This document shows, piece after piece, positions 36,019 to 46,751 of a stretch of DNA of 64,000 nucleotides (the first letter of the stretch is position 1; every line of letters begins with the position of its first letter). The notes under the pieces are model-generated. The model searched no databases and was not told the origin of the DNA. It saw only the letters and a program-made list of their open reading frames with translations. The stretch comes from Spinacia oleracea (Eukaryota; Streptophyta; Magnoliopsida; Caryophyllales; Amaranthaceae), in contig NC_079489.1 of NCBI RefSeq assembly GCF_020520425.1, forward strand, positions 17,942,001 through 18,006,000. The letters are read 5' to 3'. A program made the translations under genes and the position numbers.

Positions 36019-36111
36019 GGCCCTGTTCTTTTTGGCTTAACTGCAGTTTCAGAACTTATTTCGCAGTTCTGTTCAGTTCAGGAGCATTCAATTCAGTTTA
36101 ATTCAATTCAA

Positions 36112-36112
36112 C

Positions 36113-36199
<87 letters not shown>
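36112..36199. repeat. (TTA)n microsatellite
   Basis: About 29 units of ATT/TTA, nearly perfect, immediately downstream of the first gene fragment (which is on the minus strand). Similar arrays follow at 37147-37315 and 37921-37980. Confidence 0.95.
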
Positions 36200-36200
<1 letters not shown>

Positions 36201-36251
36201 GAGAAAACACCAAAACGTTACAAGCTTAACAAGTTACAAAGATCAAGTGAA

Positions 36252-37076
36252 CTACAAGAAGTTGGAGGGTAGCCGAGATACAATCTGGGCCCCCACTCCT
36301 CTAGCTATGGCGAACCCGATCCTGCTGAAAATGTGGGCAGCTGCCCGCACCCCAATGTCTTGAGCCCTGGAGTACGTCTGGACCCGCTTCAGCAAAGAAA
36401 CAGCCCCTTTCTCTAATTCCCCAAAAGAAGAGAAGAAAAAAGGAAAGAAACCGTAACCCAAAGCCCTACAACGTGCCGCATACTTATCCACCTTCCGCTG
36501 CGCTGCAACCGCCACAACCCGACCCGGAACGAAGCCTGACAACCCCGATTGCGTCATAGGGGAAGACCCAGTCAAGTCAACACACACATCTAGACCGCCA
36601 TCCCATGAATAAAGCAATATATCTGCAGGACGAAGAGCTCCATCACCCTCACTAGTCAGCCCAACATCAACCTCCTTGCGAGCAGAAATCCCCGACCGAT
36701 AGCAAATATCCAAAAGGGTATCACGAACAACATTATGTCGATGTTTGATACCCACAATCCCAGCACAAGATACGGCATGATCCCCATAAATGTCCCCATC
36801 AAAAACCCGAGAGCAAGTAGAACACGGCGTCGAATCAGAGAACAACGGAATACCCAACCGATAGCAAAGAACCGAACGATAAGTCTTACCGTTCATAGTC
36901 TGGCCTAAACCTGAGATGGGGACTGCCCGCAACCAAGCTGAGGAGTGATCCCCCTGCTGTGATTTCCATAAGGCAACATGACGTGAAGATAAGGAGTAGG
37001 CGGATACCGCATCAGCAGTAACCTTCGTGAAATATATGTCTGCCAATTTCTTCATATCATCATCATTATATATCAA
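36252..37076 (-). pseudogene. C-terminal domain of an RT-associated plant protein, copy 1
   Basis: A 274-residue open frame. It contains SSAWLRAVPISGLGQTMNGK, YRLGIPLF, a putative zinc site CSTCSRVFDGDIYGDHAVSC, KHRHNVVRDTL, RPADILLYSWDGGLDVCVDLTGSSP and ends VGAQIVSRLPSNFL. I recall this module from the C-terminus of hypothetical plant proteins that also have reverse transcriptase domains, often misannotated. The spaced ADILL...DVCVDLT resembles the core of PD-(D/E)xK nucleases, but this is only a resemblance. No reverse transcriptase lies upstream (to the right): the frame starts inside the module beside a (TTA)n array. It is open and not visibly broken, but appears to be a fragment. Confidence 0.55.
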
Positions 37077-37145
37077 ATGCTACAAAGTCAATAATTTTAC
37101 AAATAATTAGTGAGAAGCTGAGATACAATCTAGGCCCTCACTCAA

Positions 37146-37315
<170 letters not shown>

Positions 37316-37354
37316 ACTATAATAATAAATCAAATGCTAACAAAGTCAAATATT

Positions 37355-37918
37355 TTACAAATAGTTAGTGGGAAGCCGAGATACAATCTGGGCCCCCACT
37401 CCTCTGGCTATAGCAAAACTTATCCTGGTGAAAATATGAGCAGCAACACGAGCTCCAATGTCCTGTGTCCTAAAAAACATCTGAATCTGCTTCAACAACG
37501 CAACATCATCCTTATCTAGCTCCCCCAAAGAAGAGATAGAGAACGGAAGAAAGCCATAACCAATGGCCCTGCAACGTGCTTCGTACTTGACCCGCTTCCG
37601 AACAGCCGCATCAGTCACAACCCGACCAGGAGCAAAGCCAGACAACCCTGATTGTGTCAAAGGAGATGATCCCGTCAAGTCAACACACACATCACAGCCC
37701 CGATCCCATGAGTAGAGCAACACGTCTGTTGGTCGGAGAGCTCCATCGTTCCCTCCAGATAGACCAATATCAACCTCTTTCCGCGCCGAAATCCCAGACC
37801 GATAACAAACATAAACAAGGGTATCCCGAACGACATTATGTCGATGTTTAATACCCACCATGCCAGCACATGACACCGCATGATCACCAAAGATGTCTCC
37901 CGATACAAACATCAACAA
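37355..37918 (-). pseudogene. C-terminal domain of an RT-associated plant protein, copy 2
   Basis: A 187-residue frame collinear with the last two-thirds of the copy at 36252-37076: GDIFGDHAVSCAGMVGIKHR, then SGISARKEVDIGL, RPTDVLLYSWDRGCDVCVDL, GYGFLPFSISSLGELDKDD and VGAQIVSRLPTNYL. The start is cut at a third (TTA)n array. The two copies differ at many residues (for example SRLPSNFL against SRLPTNYL), so the duplication is old or they came from two family members. The zinc-site cysteines before GDIFGDH are missing here. Confidence 0.6.
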
Positions 37919-37920
37919 TG

Positions 37921-37972
<52 letters not shown>

Positions 37973-37986
37973 TATTATATTAATTA

Positions 37987-38311
37987 CTACCTCCATTCCT
38001 ATATGTTCTTTACGGTTATTGTTTTCACGCGAAATAAGGTAAATGAGAGGGTGAACAACTGGGGTAGTTATTTTCAAGTGGGCGAAAGTGACATATTATT
38101 TAAGTGTGAGAGTAGATGAATAAAAAAATCAGTATAGAGGGCATAATTATGCAAGTGGGCCAATAAATGTTGCAAGTGGATGAATAAAAGAATCAGGATA
38201 TAGGGTTATGGTAAACATTGTATTCCAAAACAATAATAAAGCATAAGTATAAAGAACTTTCAGGAACAGAGTTAAACAAAAATCGTAAAGAACATTCAGG
38301 AATGGAGGTAG
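37987..38311. mobile_element. Stowaway-type MITE nested in the GGCCCTGTTC element
   Basis: Inverted ends CTACCTCCATTCCTATATGT (from 37987) and GAATGGAGGTAG (to 38311), each flanked by TA, with further inverted bases inward (TCTTTACG and CGTAAAGAAC). It inserted into the (TTA)n-rich sequence. Confidence 0.8.
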
Positions 38312-38785
38312 TATTTATTATTTATATTATTTAACTTTTTTATTATTATTATTATATATAACTAATTACTTACTATTAATTTATTATTAATTACTATAAT
38401 TTATTATTAATTACTATAATTTATTATTTATCATTTATTATTATTTTTTAGTAATTAATTACCGATTTTAATTATTTATTATTTAGTTATTGATTATTGA
38501 TTATTAATTATTATTAATATTGATCATTTATTATCATTATTCAGTAATTAATTAAAGATTATTTATTATTTATTATTTAGTTATTAATGATTAATTATTC
38601 TTTAGTTATTATTATTTAGTTATTAGTTATTAATTATTTATTGTTTATTATTTATTATTTATTATTTACTCTGTATTACGTAGTATTTATTATTTATTAT
38701 TTATTATTTATATTTATTTCATTAATATTAAGTTAAGTTAAGTTCAATTAAGTTCAGTTCAGTTCAGCTCTAAAGAAAAACACAA

Positions 38786-39510
38786 GTCATTTGTGTTATT
38801 GGTATTCACATATTTCATGTTGGTATTAAAACTGGTTGTATTGGTGACTTGTGTTCAATTTAAATTGGACACAAGTCACTTAACGTTTAGAAAGCCTCTT
38901 CAACACCAGTGTTTATGCACACGTTGTGTTCTTGACATTTTATATGAATAACTTTTCACCATTTTTTTTTCATTTATATTGTATATAAATAACTTTTCGC
39001 CATTTTTTTTATGAATAACTGGAACCTCTGTATAGTTCATATTTTTTTTAGGGAAAGTTCATATAAGATTAGAAACAATAAAATTAACAATTGAACTATT
39101 TATGCTATAATTTGATTCAATTTCGTAATTAGTATAAATTTATACTCCGGGGTCACAAAGGTAATTCATAGGGGAATATCAAAAGGTCAAAGAGCTCAAA
39201 CTTTCCCTTATGGATTAAAATAGAAGATACTAGATTAGGTCTCATGTTTACACGGATGTTCTAAACTTATTTGACTGAAATATTTCTCTCCCTAAAGTTA
39301 GTACATAATGAATAAAATCTTGAAGTTGAGTATACAATTTCCTTCATACTACGTATTACATATTTTATATATTTGATATACTATTTGACCAAAATATTTG
39401 ATATATTAATATGTTAACTTGACCAAAATATTTAGTAATCACACTTTTCATTATTCCATTATTAATACAAAGATTAAACTAAATATTACGGATTACCAAA
39501 ATACACATAC
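38786..39510. other. Intergenic, nothing recognised
   Basis: AT-rich sequence without recognisable coding regions or transposon ends. Confidence 0.5.
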
Positions 39511-39511
39511 C

Positions 39512-40385
39512 TAGGGGTGAACACAACACGGTGCCTTGTCAGAATTCCAGGAACCGAAACTTGTTGCAACAGGTTCCTGAAAATGAGAATCGGAACTGGA
39601 ATTTGTTCCAACAGGTTCCGATTCAGGGTACCTGTCATTTTAAAACTTTAAATAAATTATTGCTAATTTATTGGAAAAAAAAATCTACTTTATGGTTGTG
39701 ATTTTGATTGTTTTATATTTTGGCTTATACATTGTAATTCTATATTTATATTTTTTCAACAATTGGCTTGGGTTATTTTATATTTTGGGCATATGAATCA
39801 TTTTTGTATGACACAGTCATATCCCTTAATTTTTGGTACTTCATATTAGAATTGGTGTACACAAAATAACCAACAGGGTACCCGTTTCGATAAATTGAAA
39901 ACTAGAACCGTAAGTTTAAACAGGTTCCGATTCTAAAACCGCAAATTCCTACGGCCCTATTTGGTTCATTATTAGTAAAGGAAAGGAAGAGAAAAGAAAG
40001 GAAGGGAAAAGAAAGGAAAAGAAAGGAAGGGAAATAGGTTTTATTTTCCTGTGTTTGGTTTAGGGGAAAGAAATGAAGGGAGGAGAAGGGAAAGCTAAAT
40101 GACAGCTTTTAATTTTCTCTTTCCTTCCGAATTCCTCCAGTTTTGGAAGGAAAGGAAAGTGAAAATTTTGTAAAGGAGCTTTCCTTCCAATTCCTTTCAT
40201 TTCCTCCCACTTCCCATATAATTATTTGTACCAAATACAAGAAACCTTATTTTACCTTTCCTTTCTTTTCTTTTCCTTCCAATTCCTCCCAACCAAATAA
40301 AGCCTACAAGTTCCGATTCTAAAACCGCAAGTTCCTACAAATTCCACTTCTGATTCAGGATACCCTAACTTTTTGCTCAACACAA
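39512..40385. repeat. Low-complexity GGTTCCGATTC element split by a MITE
   Basis: Two halves with repeated CAGGTTCCGATTC, GGAACCGAAACTTG and AACCGCAAGTTCCTAC words flank an AT core. The left end resembles a hAT-style terminus (TAGGGGTGAACA). A matching right terminus and target duplication could not be found. The interior is interrupted by the MITE at 39953-40304. Confidence 0.5.
39953..40304. mobile_element. Tourist-like MITE (GGCCCTATTTGGTT ends)
   Basis: Termini GGCCCTATTTGGTT and AACCAAATAAAGCC are inverted, flanked by TAC on both sides (39950-39952 and 40305-40307). The interior is purine-rich on one side (AAAGGAAAGGAAG) and pyrimidine-rich on the other (CCTTTCCTTTC), so it can fold back. 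Three-base duplication and GGCC ends fit PIF/Harbinger-type MITEs, although these usually choose TAA or TTA. Confidence 0.75.
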
Positions 40386-41973
40386 CCCGTTTTCTTGTCT
40401 ATCACATATTAACATAGCAATAGCTAATAAGTGAATGTAGAAAAGTCCAAATTTCCAGCCTTGCATGTGAATGAGATGAGGGTCCATTCATCCGAAGACT
40501 TTAGAGTAATGAAATTGGCTAAAAATGAATTAGTGCGTCCTATTCCCACCATTCTACTGGAATGGTATTTCCAATTATCCAAATTTGACCATCATTATGA
40601 ATTCATCATTTTACAATTCTACAGTAGCTTTTAGTTTTTGTCAATCTTCCTCAAATCACCACTTTACTTGCTTAAACGCTTTTAGGATCACTTGTTTTTT
40701 TTTCTTTTTTTTGCAGTGACAGTGAAAGTGCCTTGTAATTTGATTTGGAGCATCAACCAGATTATTCAGGTTCTTCTCTTTCTCTCTATAAGTAGAAAGT
40801 AAACTCTGTTTTAATTTTAGTACATTTTATTTTATAAAATTGGTATTAATTTAGGAATGCTTGATAAAATTATGTGTCAATCAGTATACGGAGTAGTTAA
40901 TGTTTGATTTAACTTAATACTTTCACTTTAGAGTTTAGAGTTATTTTACTGTTTTTATTCAATTTGATTCACAAGAAATGAAGTTGGGTGTTTTAATTTC
41001 TAGCATATACATCATAATTTTGGTCAATTTAATGCACTTTGTTAAAAGTATAGAACATCAAAAGCCCAAATCTTAGGCTCCTTTTTGTTGGACTGGAAAA
41101 ACAAATTTAACTGATAATTTTTTTTGGTATAGAAAAATGTTTCTATCACTAAATATAGAAAATGTTTACTAAGGGAAAATGCAGTTGACTAACTGTCAGA
41201 TGATTATTCATGTCAACTCTTCTAAAGCTTGATTAGATCGTTTTGGCTTAGATTAGGTTTATGGATGGTTGTTGGTAGCAAATAATTAACATCTGTGCTA
41301 ATTTATGACTTATATGTAAGACCACTGGGAAATTACGCTCAATGCATGCTATTCTGATGACCAATATTTGTCAGAGTCGAAAATGAACTGTGATCTACAA
41401 CTGGGAATAGTTCTAATCAGTTCAGATTGCAACAGTCTCTAACATGATATCATTTCCTTGAGAAATTTTGGTTAGATCCTTGATGTCTAGTTACTGTCTT
41501 TCTAGGCTACTACGGAATATATGGGAGTGTTTGGTTTGAGACTCGGGTTTGGAGAAAAATGAGTTTTTTGAGATGAATTAGAGATCTGACCATTTCAATA
41601 AGCTAATGGGAGCTCAATGTAGGAGCTTTTTGCATTCGAGGTTTGAAGAAATGAGTGTAAAAGGACAACTTTGTCCTAATATTGTCTATAATTACGATAC
41701 TCACCAGCCTACTTCACTTTTATCAACGTCATTATGTCATTTTACACATTAACAACTAACATCTAATTGTCAAGCAGGGCCATATGTTTGTGCTTGTTGT
41801 GATAATCGATGAACTGCATATGACAATTTGCAACATCCATTCTCTTAGATTAAAAAAAAAATGTTCCTATACTACATACTTTTACGTCTTTTTGGTCTAA
41901 TGGAATAGAACCCTCACTTTACGTTTTTTTTTTGCATTTGGATGGTCTTTTGAAATAGCAACATTCACACAGG
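40386..41973 (+). other. Upstream region of the CC-NB-LRR gene
   Basis: AT-rich, about 1.6 kb. A polypyrimidine tract followed by TTTGCAG at about 40710-40717 and the tract before 41974 could mark 5' UTR introns, but no exon can be supported from the sequence alone. Confidence 0.35.
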
Positions 41974-44970
41974 ATGTCAGCTGGGATAGCAATTTTGACA
42001 GGAGGAGCTGGACAAGCAGCCGGATCATTAGTTGGACCTGCAACAGATGCTGGTAAAGGAATATACAAGTCTCTGAAGCGCAAATATAACTATATCAGAA
42101 ACTTGGGTCGAAATTTTGAGAAACTCAAGAAAGAAGTAAGATATCTTTCTAGCCGAGTGCAGGATGTGAATGATAAGATTGCTAGGAATCAGGTGATGAT
42201 GGAGAAGACACATGAATGTGCTACTTGGTTGGATGATGTAAAACAATTAACAGAAAATATGAAAGATTTGACAGCTAGATATCAGAAAGCTAATATGACT
42301 GGCTCTTGTGGACCCTGTCAGTTGCGCACTCGTCTGAATCTCAGCAGAGAGATTGTTAAAGTGACTCCATCTGTAGTTGAACTCAAAGACCGGATGAATC
42401 TTGAACGTATCTTATTGAGAGAACGGCCACCTGAAAGAGTTGAGAAGAAGTTTCCAAAGAAAATAGATGTTCCAACACTTGGACAAAATGTGGAAAAACT
42501 CCTAGAGTTACTTAAAAATGATAGCATAAAGAAAATTGGTGTATGGGGGATGCCTGGAGTAGGGAAAACAACCATTCTAGAAACTCTGCATGATGAAGTA
42601 GAAAAGCATCAGATCTTTGATATTGTAATATGGGTGACTGTATTGAAGGAGGTTAATCCTGATCAGATACAATGTGAGATCTTGAAGCAGTTGGGTGTGA
42701 AAATACAAGGGAGTGATGCTGAAAACCAACCAGCAACTTTGATATCCAGATCACTAGAAAAGAAGAAATATTTGCTCCTTTTAGATGAAGTTTCCTCGGA
42801 AATTAATCTGCGTGACATAGGTATTCATGACAGTCATGTTCTTGGGAAAGTGGTGATAGCAACAAGAGAGAGAACCATTTGTGACTCAATGGACATGGAT
42901 GAAGAGATCAAAGTGGATAGATTGTCTAGAGATGATGCACGTAAGTTATTCCGTGATGCTATAGGTGAAGCAGTTGAGCACCCAGGAATCAGGCCTATTG
43001 CTGAAAAGGTTCTGAGACAGTGTGGAGAGTTACCACAGGTTATTAAAGCAGTAGGAATCCATTTGAAAGGAAAACTAAACGAAGATCTATGGAGAAACAC
43101 ATTATCAAGATTACAGTCCCCAAGTATGTATCAATTGAAACATATGGAAGAAGTGTTCACTGCTTTCCAACTCATTTACCAAGAGTTGCATAGTAGTCTA
43201 AAGGATTGCTTGTTGTATGGAGCTTCATTTCCTGAAGATTATGAGATTTATCGAGACTACTTGGTTGAATGTTGGAAGGCAGAACAATTGATTGGGGTTG
43301 GACAGACTTTGAGGAAAGCTTGTGAAGAAGGTAATTCAAACTTAGAAAATTTAACTGATAGATGCTTATTTGATCGTTGTAAAAGCACGAAATATGTGAA
43401 GATGCCCATCATATTCAGGAATGCAGCTATAAGAATGGCTTATCAGCAAAACTTTGGGTTATTGGTAATCGATGGAGAACAACTATACGACACTTATCCT
43501 CTTGTTGAAGAATGGAGCAATGCCAAAGTAGTCTCATTGATGAATTCTGATTTAGTTGAGTTGCCTGAGAATCTCAAATGCTCCAGGATTTCATCTTTAT
43601 TTCTCCAGAAGAATAAAAACTTGTCAGATATACCAACATCATTCTTCAAAAGTATGCCCACCCTCAAAATTCTTGATTTGTATGGAACAGGCATCAAATT
43701 TCTCCCATCATCTGTTTCTGAGTTAACCAACCTTAGCGGCCTTTATCTTAATGACTGCCAACAACTGGTGCATCTACCTGCAGAGATTGGGAAGCTTCAT
43801 AATCTTGAAGTCCTTGACATACGCCGCACAGGGATTCGTGATTTTCCTATGGTGATCAAGGAACTAACTTGTCTTCGATGTTTGCGAGTTTCATTCACTA
43901 GTGATTCAAGCATCCAAAACCATGTTGAATGTAATGGTGACATTTCTCCATCCAGAATTTTTGAACAACTTCTCAAATTAGAAGAGTTGACTATTGATGC
44001 AGATCCAAAGGATTCAAAGTGGAACAAGATAGCTCCTGAAATTGCTCAACAACTGGCCAACTTAAGGAAGTTAAGCTCTCTTTCTTTCTACTTCCCGACT
44101 ACAGAATCACTCGAAACTTTTACTCAGACTAGCATGTCTTGGAAGAATGGCACTCCTCATATTGGGAGAAACTTCAGATCATTCAATATATATGTTGGTT
44201 CTTATGGGACTCATCACAACTCATCGCAGTTTGATATTTCCAAATGTTCAGGTCGACGATATCTTCAATTCTGTGATGGAAAGGACACTCCTAGTGTAAT
44301 TAAAGAGGTGCTTGGAATAACTTGTGCTTTCAAACTCATCGGTCACCAGAACATCATAAACTTTTCAGACTTCGGTATTGATAAGATGGAAGGTTTGGAA
44401 GTTTGTGAGGTAAAAGAATGTAACATAATGACAACTTTCGTAGGAAGTATTATGGATGGAACTCATGCATTCCCATGGCTCAGGGAGTTACATCTTGTGA
44501 AGTTGCAACAATTAGATCATATTTGCCAAGGACCAATTTCCTCAGGTAGTTTTGCACGGTTGATAACTTTAACTGTGTACGATTGTCCAAATTTGTTGAA
44601 AGTTGTTTCAAGTCATATGGTTAAACAACTCACAGAACTGCAACATCTGAGAGTAGAAAAATGTTCTCAAGTTATGGAAGTTGTTGAATTCGACACCCAG
44701 TCCACAGTTACTGCCACGTTTCCCAAGTTGAAAGTTCTAGAGCTTATCAACCTTGAAGAACTTGTCAATATTCATGTGGGTGATTCAATTGAATGGAATG
44801 CACTGCAACAAGTAGATATTGTTGAATGTGAGAAACTCACCAGTCTGTCCATAAACAAAATGAATGCTACGAAGTTGCAGCGTATCAAATGCAGTGCAAC
44901 TTGGTGGAGAGCATTGATGTTGAATGACGAAATTAGAGAACATCTTGAGACCTTTTTATTGCTTCACTGA
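41974..44970 (+). CDS. CC-NB-LRR disease resistance protein (RPS2/RPS5-like)
   Basis: One uninterrupted exon of 998 residues. It has an N-terminal coiled coil with the RPS2/RPS5-type start (KSLKRKYNYIRNLGRNFEKL, residues about 32-110) and an NB-ARC domain: P-loop GMPGVGKTT (192-200, K198), kinase-2 LLLLDE (267-272), VVIATRE, and RNBS-D CLLYGASFPEDYEI. A leucine-rich repeat region follows from about residue 510 to the end. Several switch motifs are unusual: MHD is MPI (477-479), kinase-2 has DE instead of DD, and GLPL is reduced to GELPQV. Such changes can affect nucleotide cycling, so the protein may act as a helper, be autoactive or be inactive. The C-terminal LRRs share phrases with the second NB-LRR at 59920-63201 (NIINFSDFGID and NISNLSQFGID), so they are paralogues. 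It is tail-to-tail with the SNM1-like gene. Confidence 0.93.
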   Translation: MSAGIAILTGGAGQAAGSLVGPATDAGKGIYKSLKRKYNYIRNLGRNFEKLKKEVRYLSSRVQDVNDKIARNQVMMEKTHECATWLDDVKQLTENMKDLTARYQKANMTGSCGPCQLRTRLNLSREIVKVTPSVVELKDRMNLERILLRERPPERVEKKFPKKIDVPTLGQNVEKLLELLKNDSIKKIGVWGMPGVGKTTILETLHDEVEKHQIFDIVIWVTVLKEVNPDQIQCEILKQLGVKIQGSDAENQPATLISRSLEKKKYLLLLDEVSSEINLRDIGIHDSHVLGKVVIATRERTICDSMDMDEEIKVDRLSRDDARKLFRDAIGEAVEHPGIRPIAEKVLRQCGELPQVIKAVGIHLKGKLNEDLWRNTLSRLQSPSMYQLKHMEEVFTAFQLIYQELHSSLKDCLLYGASFPEDYEIYRDYLVECWKAEQLIGVGQTLRKACEEGNSNLENLTDRCLFDRCKSTKYVKMPIIFRNAAIRMAYQQNFGLLVIDGEQLYDTYPLVEEWSNAKVVSLMNSDLVELPENLKCSRISSLFLQKNKNLSDIPTSFFKSMPTLKILDLYGTGIKFLPSSVSELTNLSGLYLNDCQQLVHLPAEIGKLHNLEVLDIRRTGIRDFPMVIKELTCLRCLRVSFTSDSSIQNHVECNGDISPSRIFEQLLKLEELTIDADPKDSKWNKIAPEIAQQLANLRKLSSLSFYFPTTESLETFTQTSMSWKNGTPHIGRNFRSFNIYVGSYGTHHNSSQFDISKCSGRRYLQFCDGKDTPSVIKEVLGITCAFKLIGHQNIINFSDFGIDKMEGLEVCEVKECNIMTTFVGSIMDGTHAFPWLRELHLVKLQQLDHICQGPISSGSFARLITLTVYDCPNLLKVVSSHMVKQLTELQHLRVEKCSQVMEVVEFDTQSTVTATFPKLKVLELINLEELVNIHVGDSIEWNALQQVDIVECEKLTSLSINKMNATKLQRIKCSATWWRALMLNDEIREHLETFLLLH

Positions 44971-46061
44971 GGAAAACTAGAGTAAGTATACCAAATTTCT
45001 ATTCTAGTTCCACAATTTAATTTCTCTTATTACTTCTCTGTGTTTTTCTAACATTAAATATAAACTGATAATCTCAAGCACTTGTTTTCTTACTTTCTGT
45101 TCTGTCAGGTGTAGCCCAGTACATGCATTGGATTTTGTACTCTGAGAATTATTCCGGATTTAGAATGAAATTTCAAGTAATATTTAATTTCATTTCATTT
45201 AAAGAGAGAGGAAGGATTATCTCTGACATGATTAGTCTGCAAGCAGAAAAGGAGAACTTCTTGACAAGGTAAGCTATAATCTTGCTGGAAATGCACAATA
45301 GATGGTGCTAAAGCTATTTTATAAGTCATGTTTACAGATGCAAAAACTCTGCTTTTGTTTATACATCTATGGGTTAATATTATGATGTTTAGTATATAGT
45401 TCCCTTTGAGGCTTGAACACGCATAATTTAATTAAGGGTATAAATCCCCTAGGCTCGAACATATATCATATATCACGCAACTCATGGCTTCAGGTTCTTT
45501 GACTGCAATATGCATGATATAATTTAAGTTAAACTGACAGTAAATTGCTAGTGAGACCATAGGAAAACAATAAATTGCTGCAATCACTTAGATTAACATA
45601 CATTGTTTTGAGTTTTAAGTTTTAACTATTAAAAACATACAATCATGCTACTCCTCACTTCCTATACTGCAATGGCTACATACCCAAGGACATAGGAATA
45701 CATTCTGTTTTCTGCATACATATATATTTTCCAATTTGCCAGTTTAACACGAGTGTCTGGTTACGTTGCTTGTGTGTGTCCAGGTGTTAAGCTTCTCAGG
45801 TCTCATCCCGAAGCTAGTGACTGGAGTCTGCTTGCAATGTACAACACAAGTATATATATTCTTCCTTCCGTTGAAGTATTTTTTTCAATCCAGTAAAGAT
45901 ATCAACTTCAATCCAAAATGCTTAGACAGCTGATAGTCCTCAGGACATCATTGTTTTCTGGTGTGACTCTGTAGTACACAAATTTTTTCAAATTAGTTGT
46001 ATCCAACCATCTTTCAGGAGTGGATCGCTATGGTAATCTTACAAACAGGGAGTGGCCGAGG

Positions 46062-46095
<34 letters not shown>

Positions 46096-46751
46096 CCATT
46101 TTTGCATCTGGTGTTTCTCAGACAAGCTGAAATCTGCTATTTATTTTATTGTGACAACTCTAGTCTCCAAACATTCGAGTTGGAAAGAAGATATATATCA
46201 AATGCATATAACAATTGTTTACACTTTGCGGATATCACATTCAATTTAGTTGAAAAAATAGTTTAAAATATCACGACATTTTCTATTTCTTGATTCGAAA
46301 TAGATACATACACTTGGTTATGAAATTACATGAAATTCACGTCTAATATCCACTATACCTTTCCAACATACAGTACTTTCATAAATTCACTGAAGTAATG
46401 AACTTAGCCAACATTACACAATTACAACACCCTGAAAATTGAGCGGCTTACACACGACCAAGAGAGACAAAGCAGCTAATCTAATTAAACTGGTAAGACC
46501 GTGTGTCCAACTATTTTATGCCTTCTTTGAACCCTCACCCATTAATGATCTCCATGACAGCAGCAGAGTAAAAATTACAGGCAAAAAATATAGGTGAAGC
46601 AATTGGTTCTGCCAACTGATAACATAGTATATAGACATCCTTTGCCACCATATAAGCTTGTTAAACCTGAAAGACTATCATTCGCGTTTCTGGTTCAATC
46701 TGAGTAAAATTGGATCTGCTTCAACTTGAAGCTTACCAGATCTTCATCAGA
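44971..46751. other. 3' region between convergent genes, with poly(T) tract
   Basis: No coding similarity is found. It contains a run of 32 T at 46064-46095. The predicted Phe-rich frames across it are artefacts. The start probably holds the NB-LRR 3' UTR, with possible UTR splicing (GAGTAAGTAT at about 44981). Confidence 0.5.

Noticed and set aside
37880-38119. Leucine-rich open frame
   Set aside because: The poly-Leu is a translation of the TTA microsatellite.
45997-46266. Phenylalanine-rich open frames
   Set aside because: They are translations of the 32-T tract at 46064-46095.
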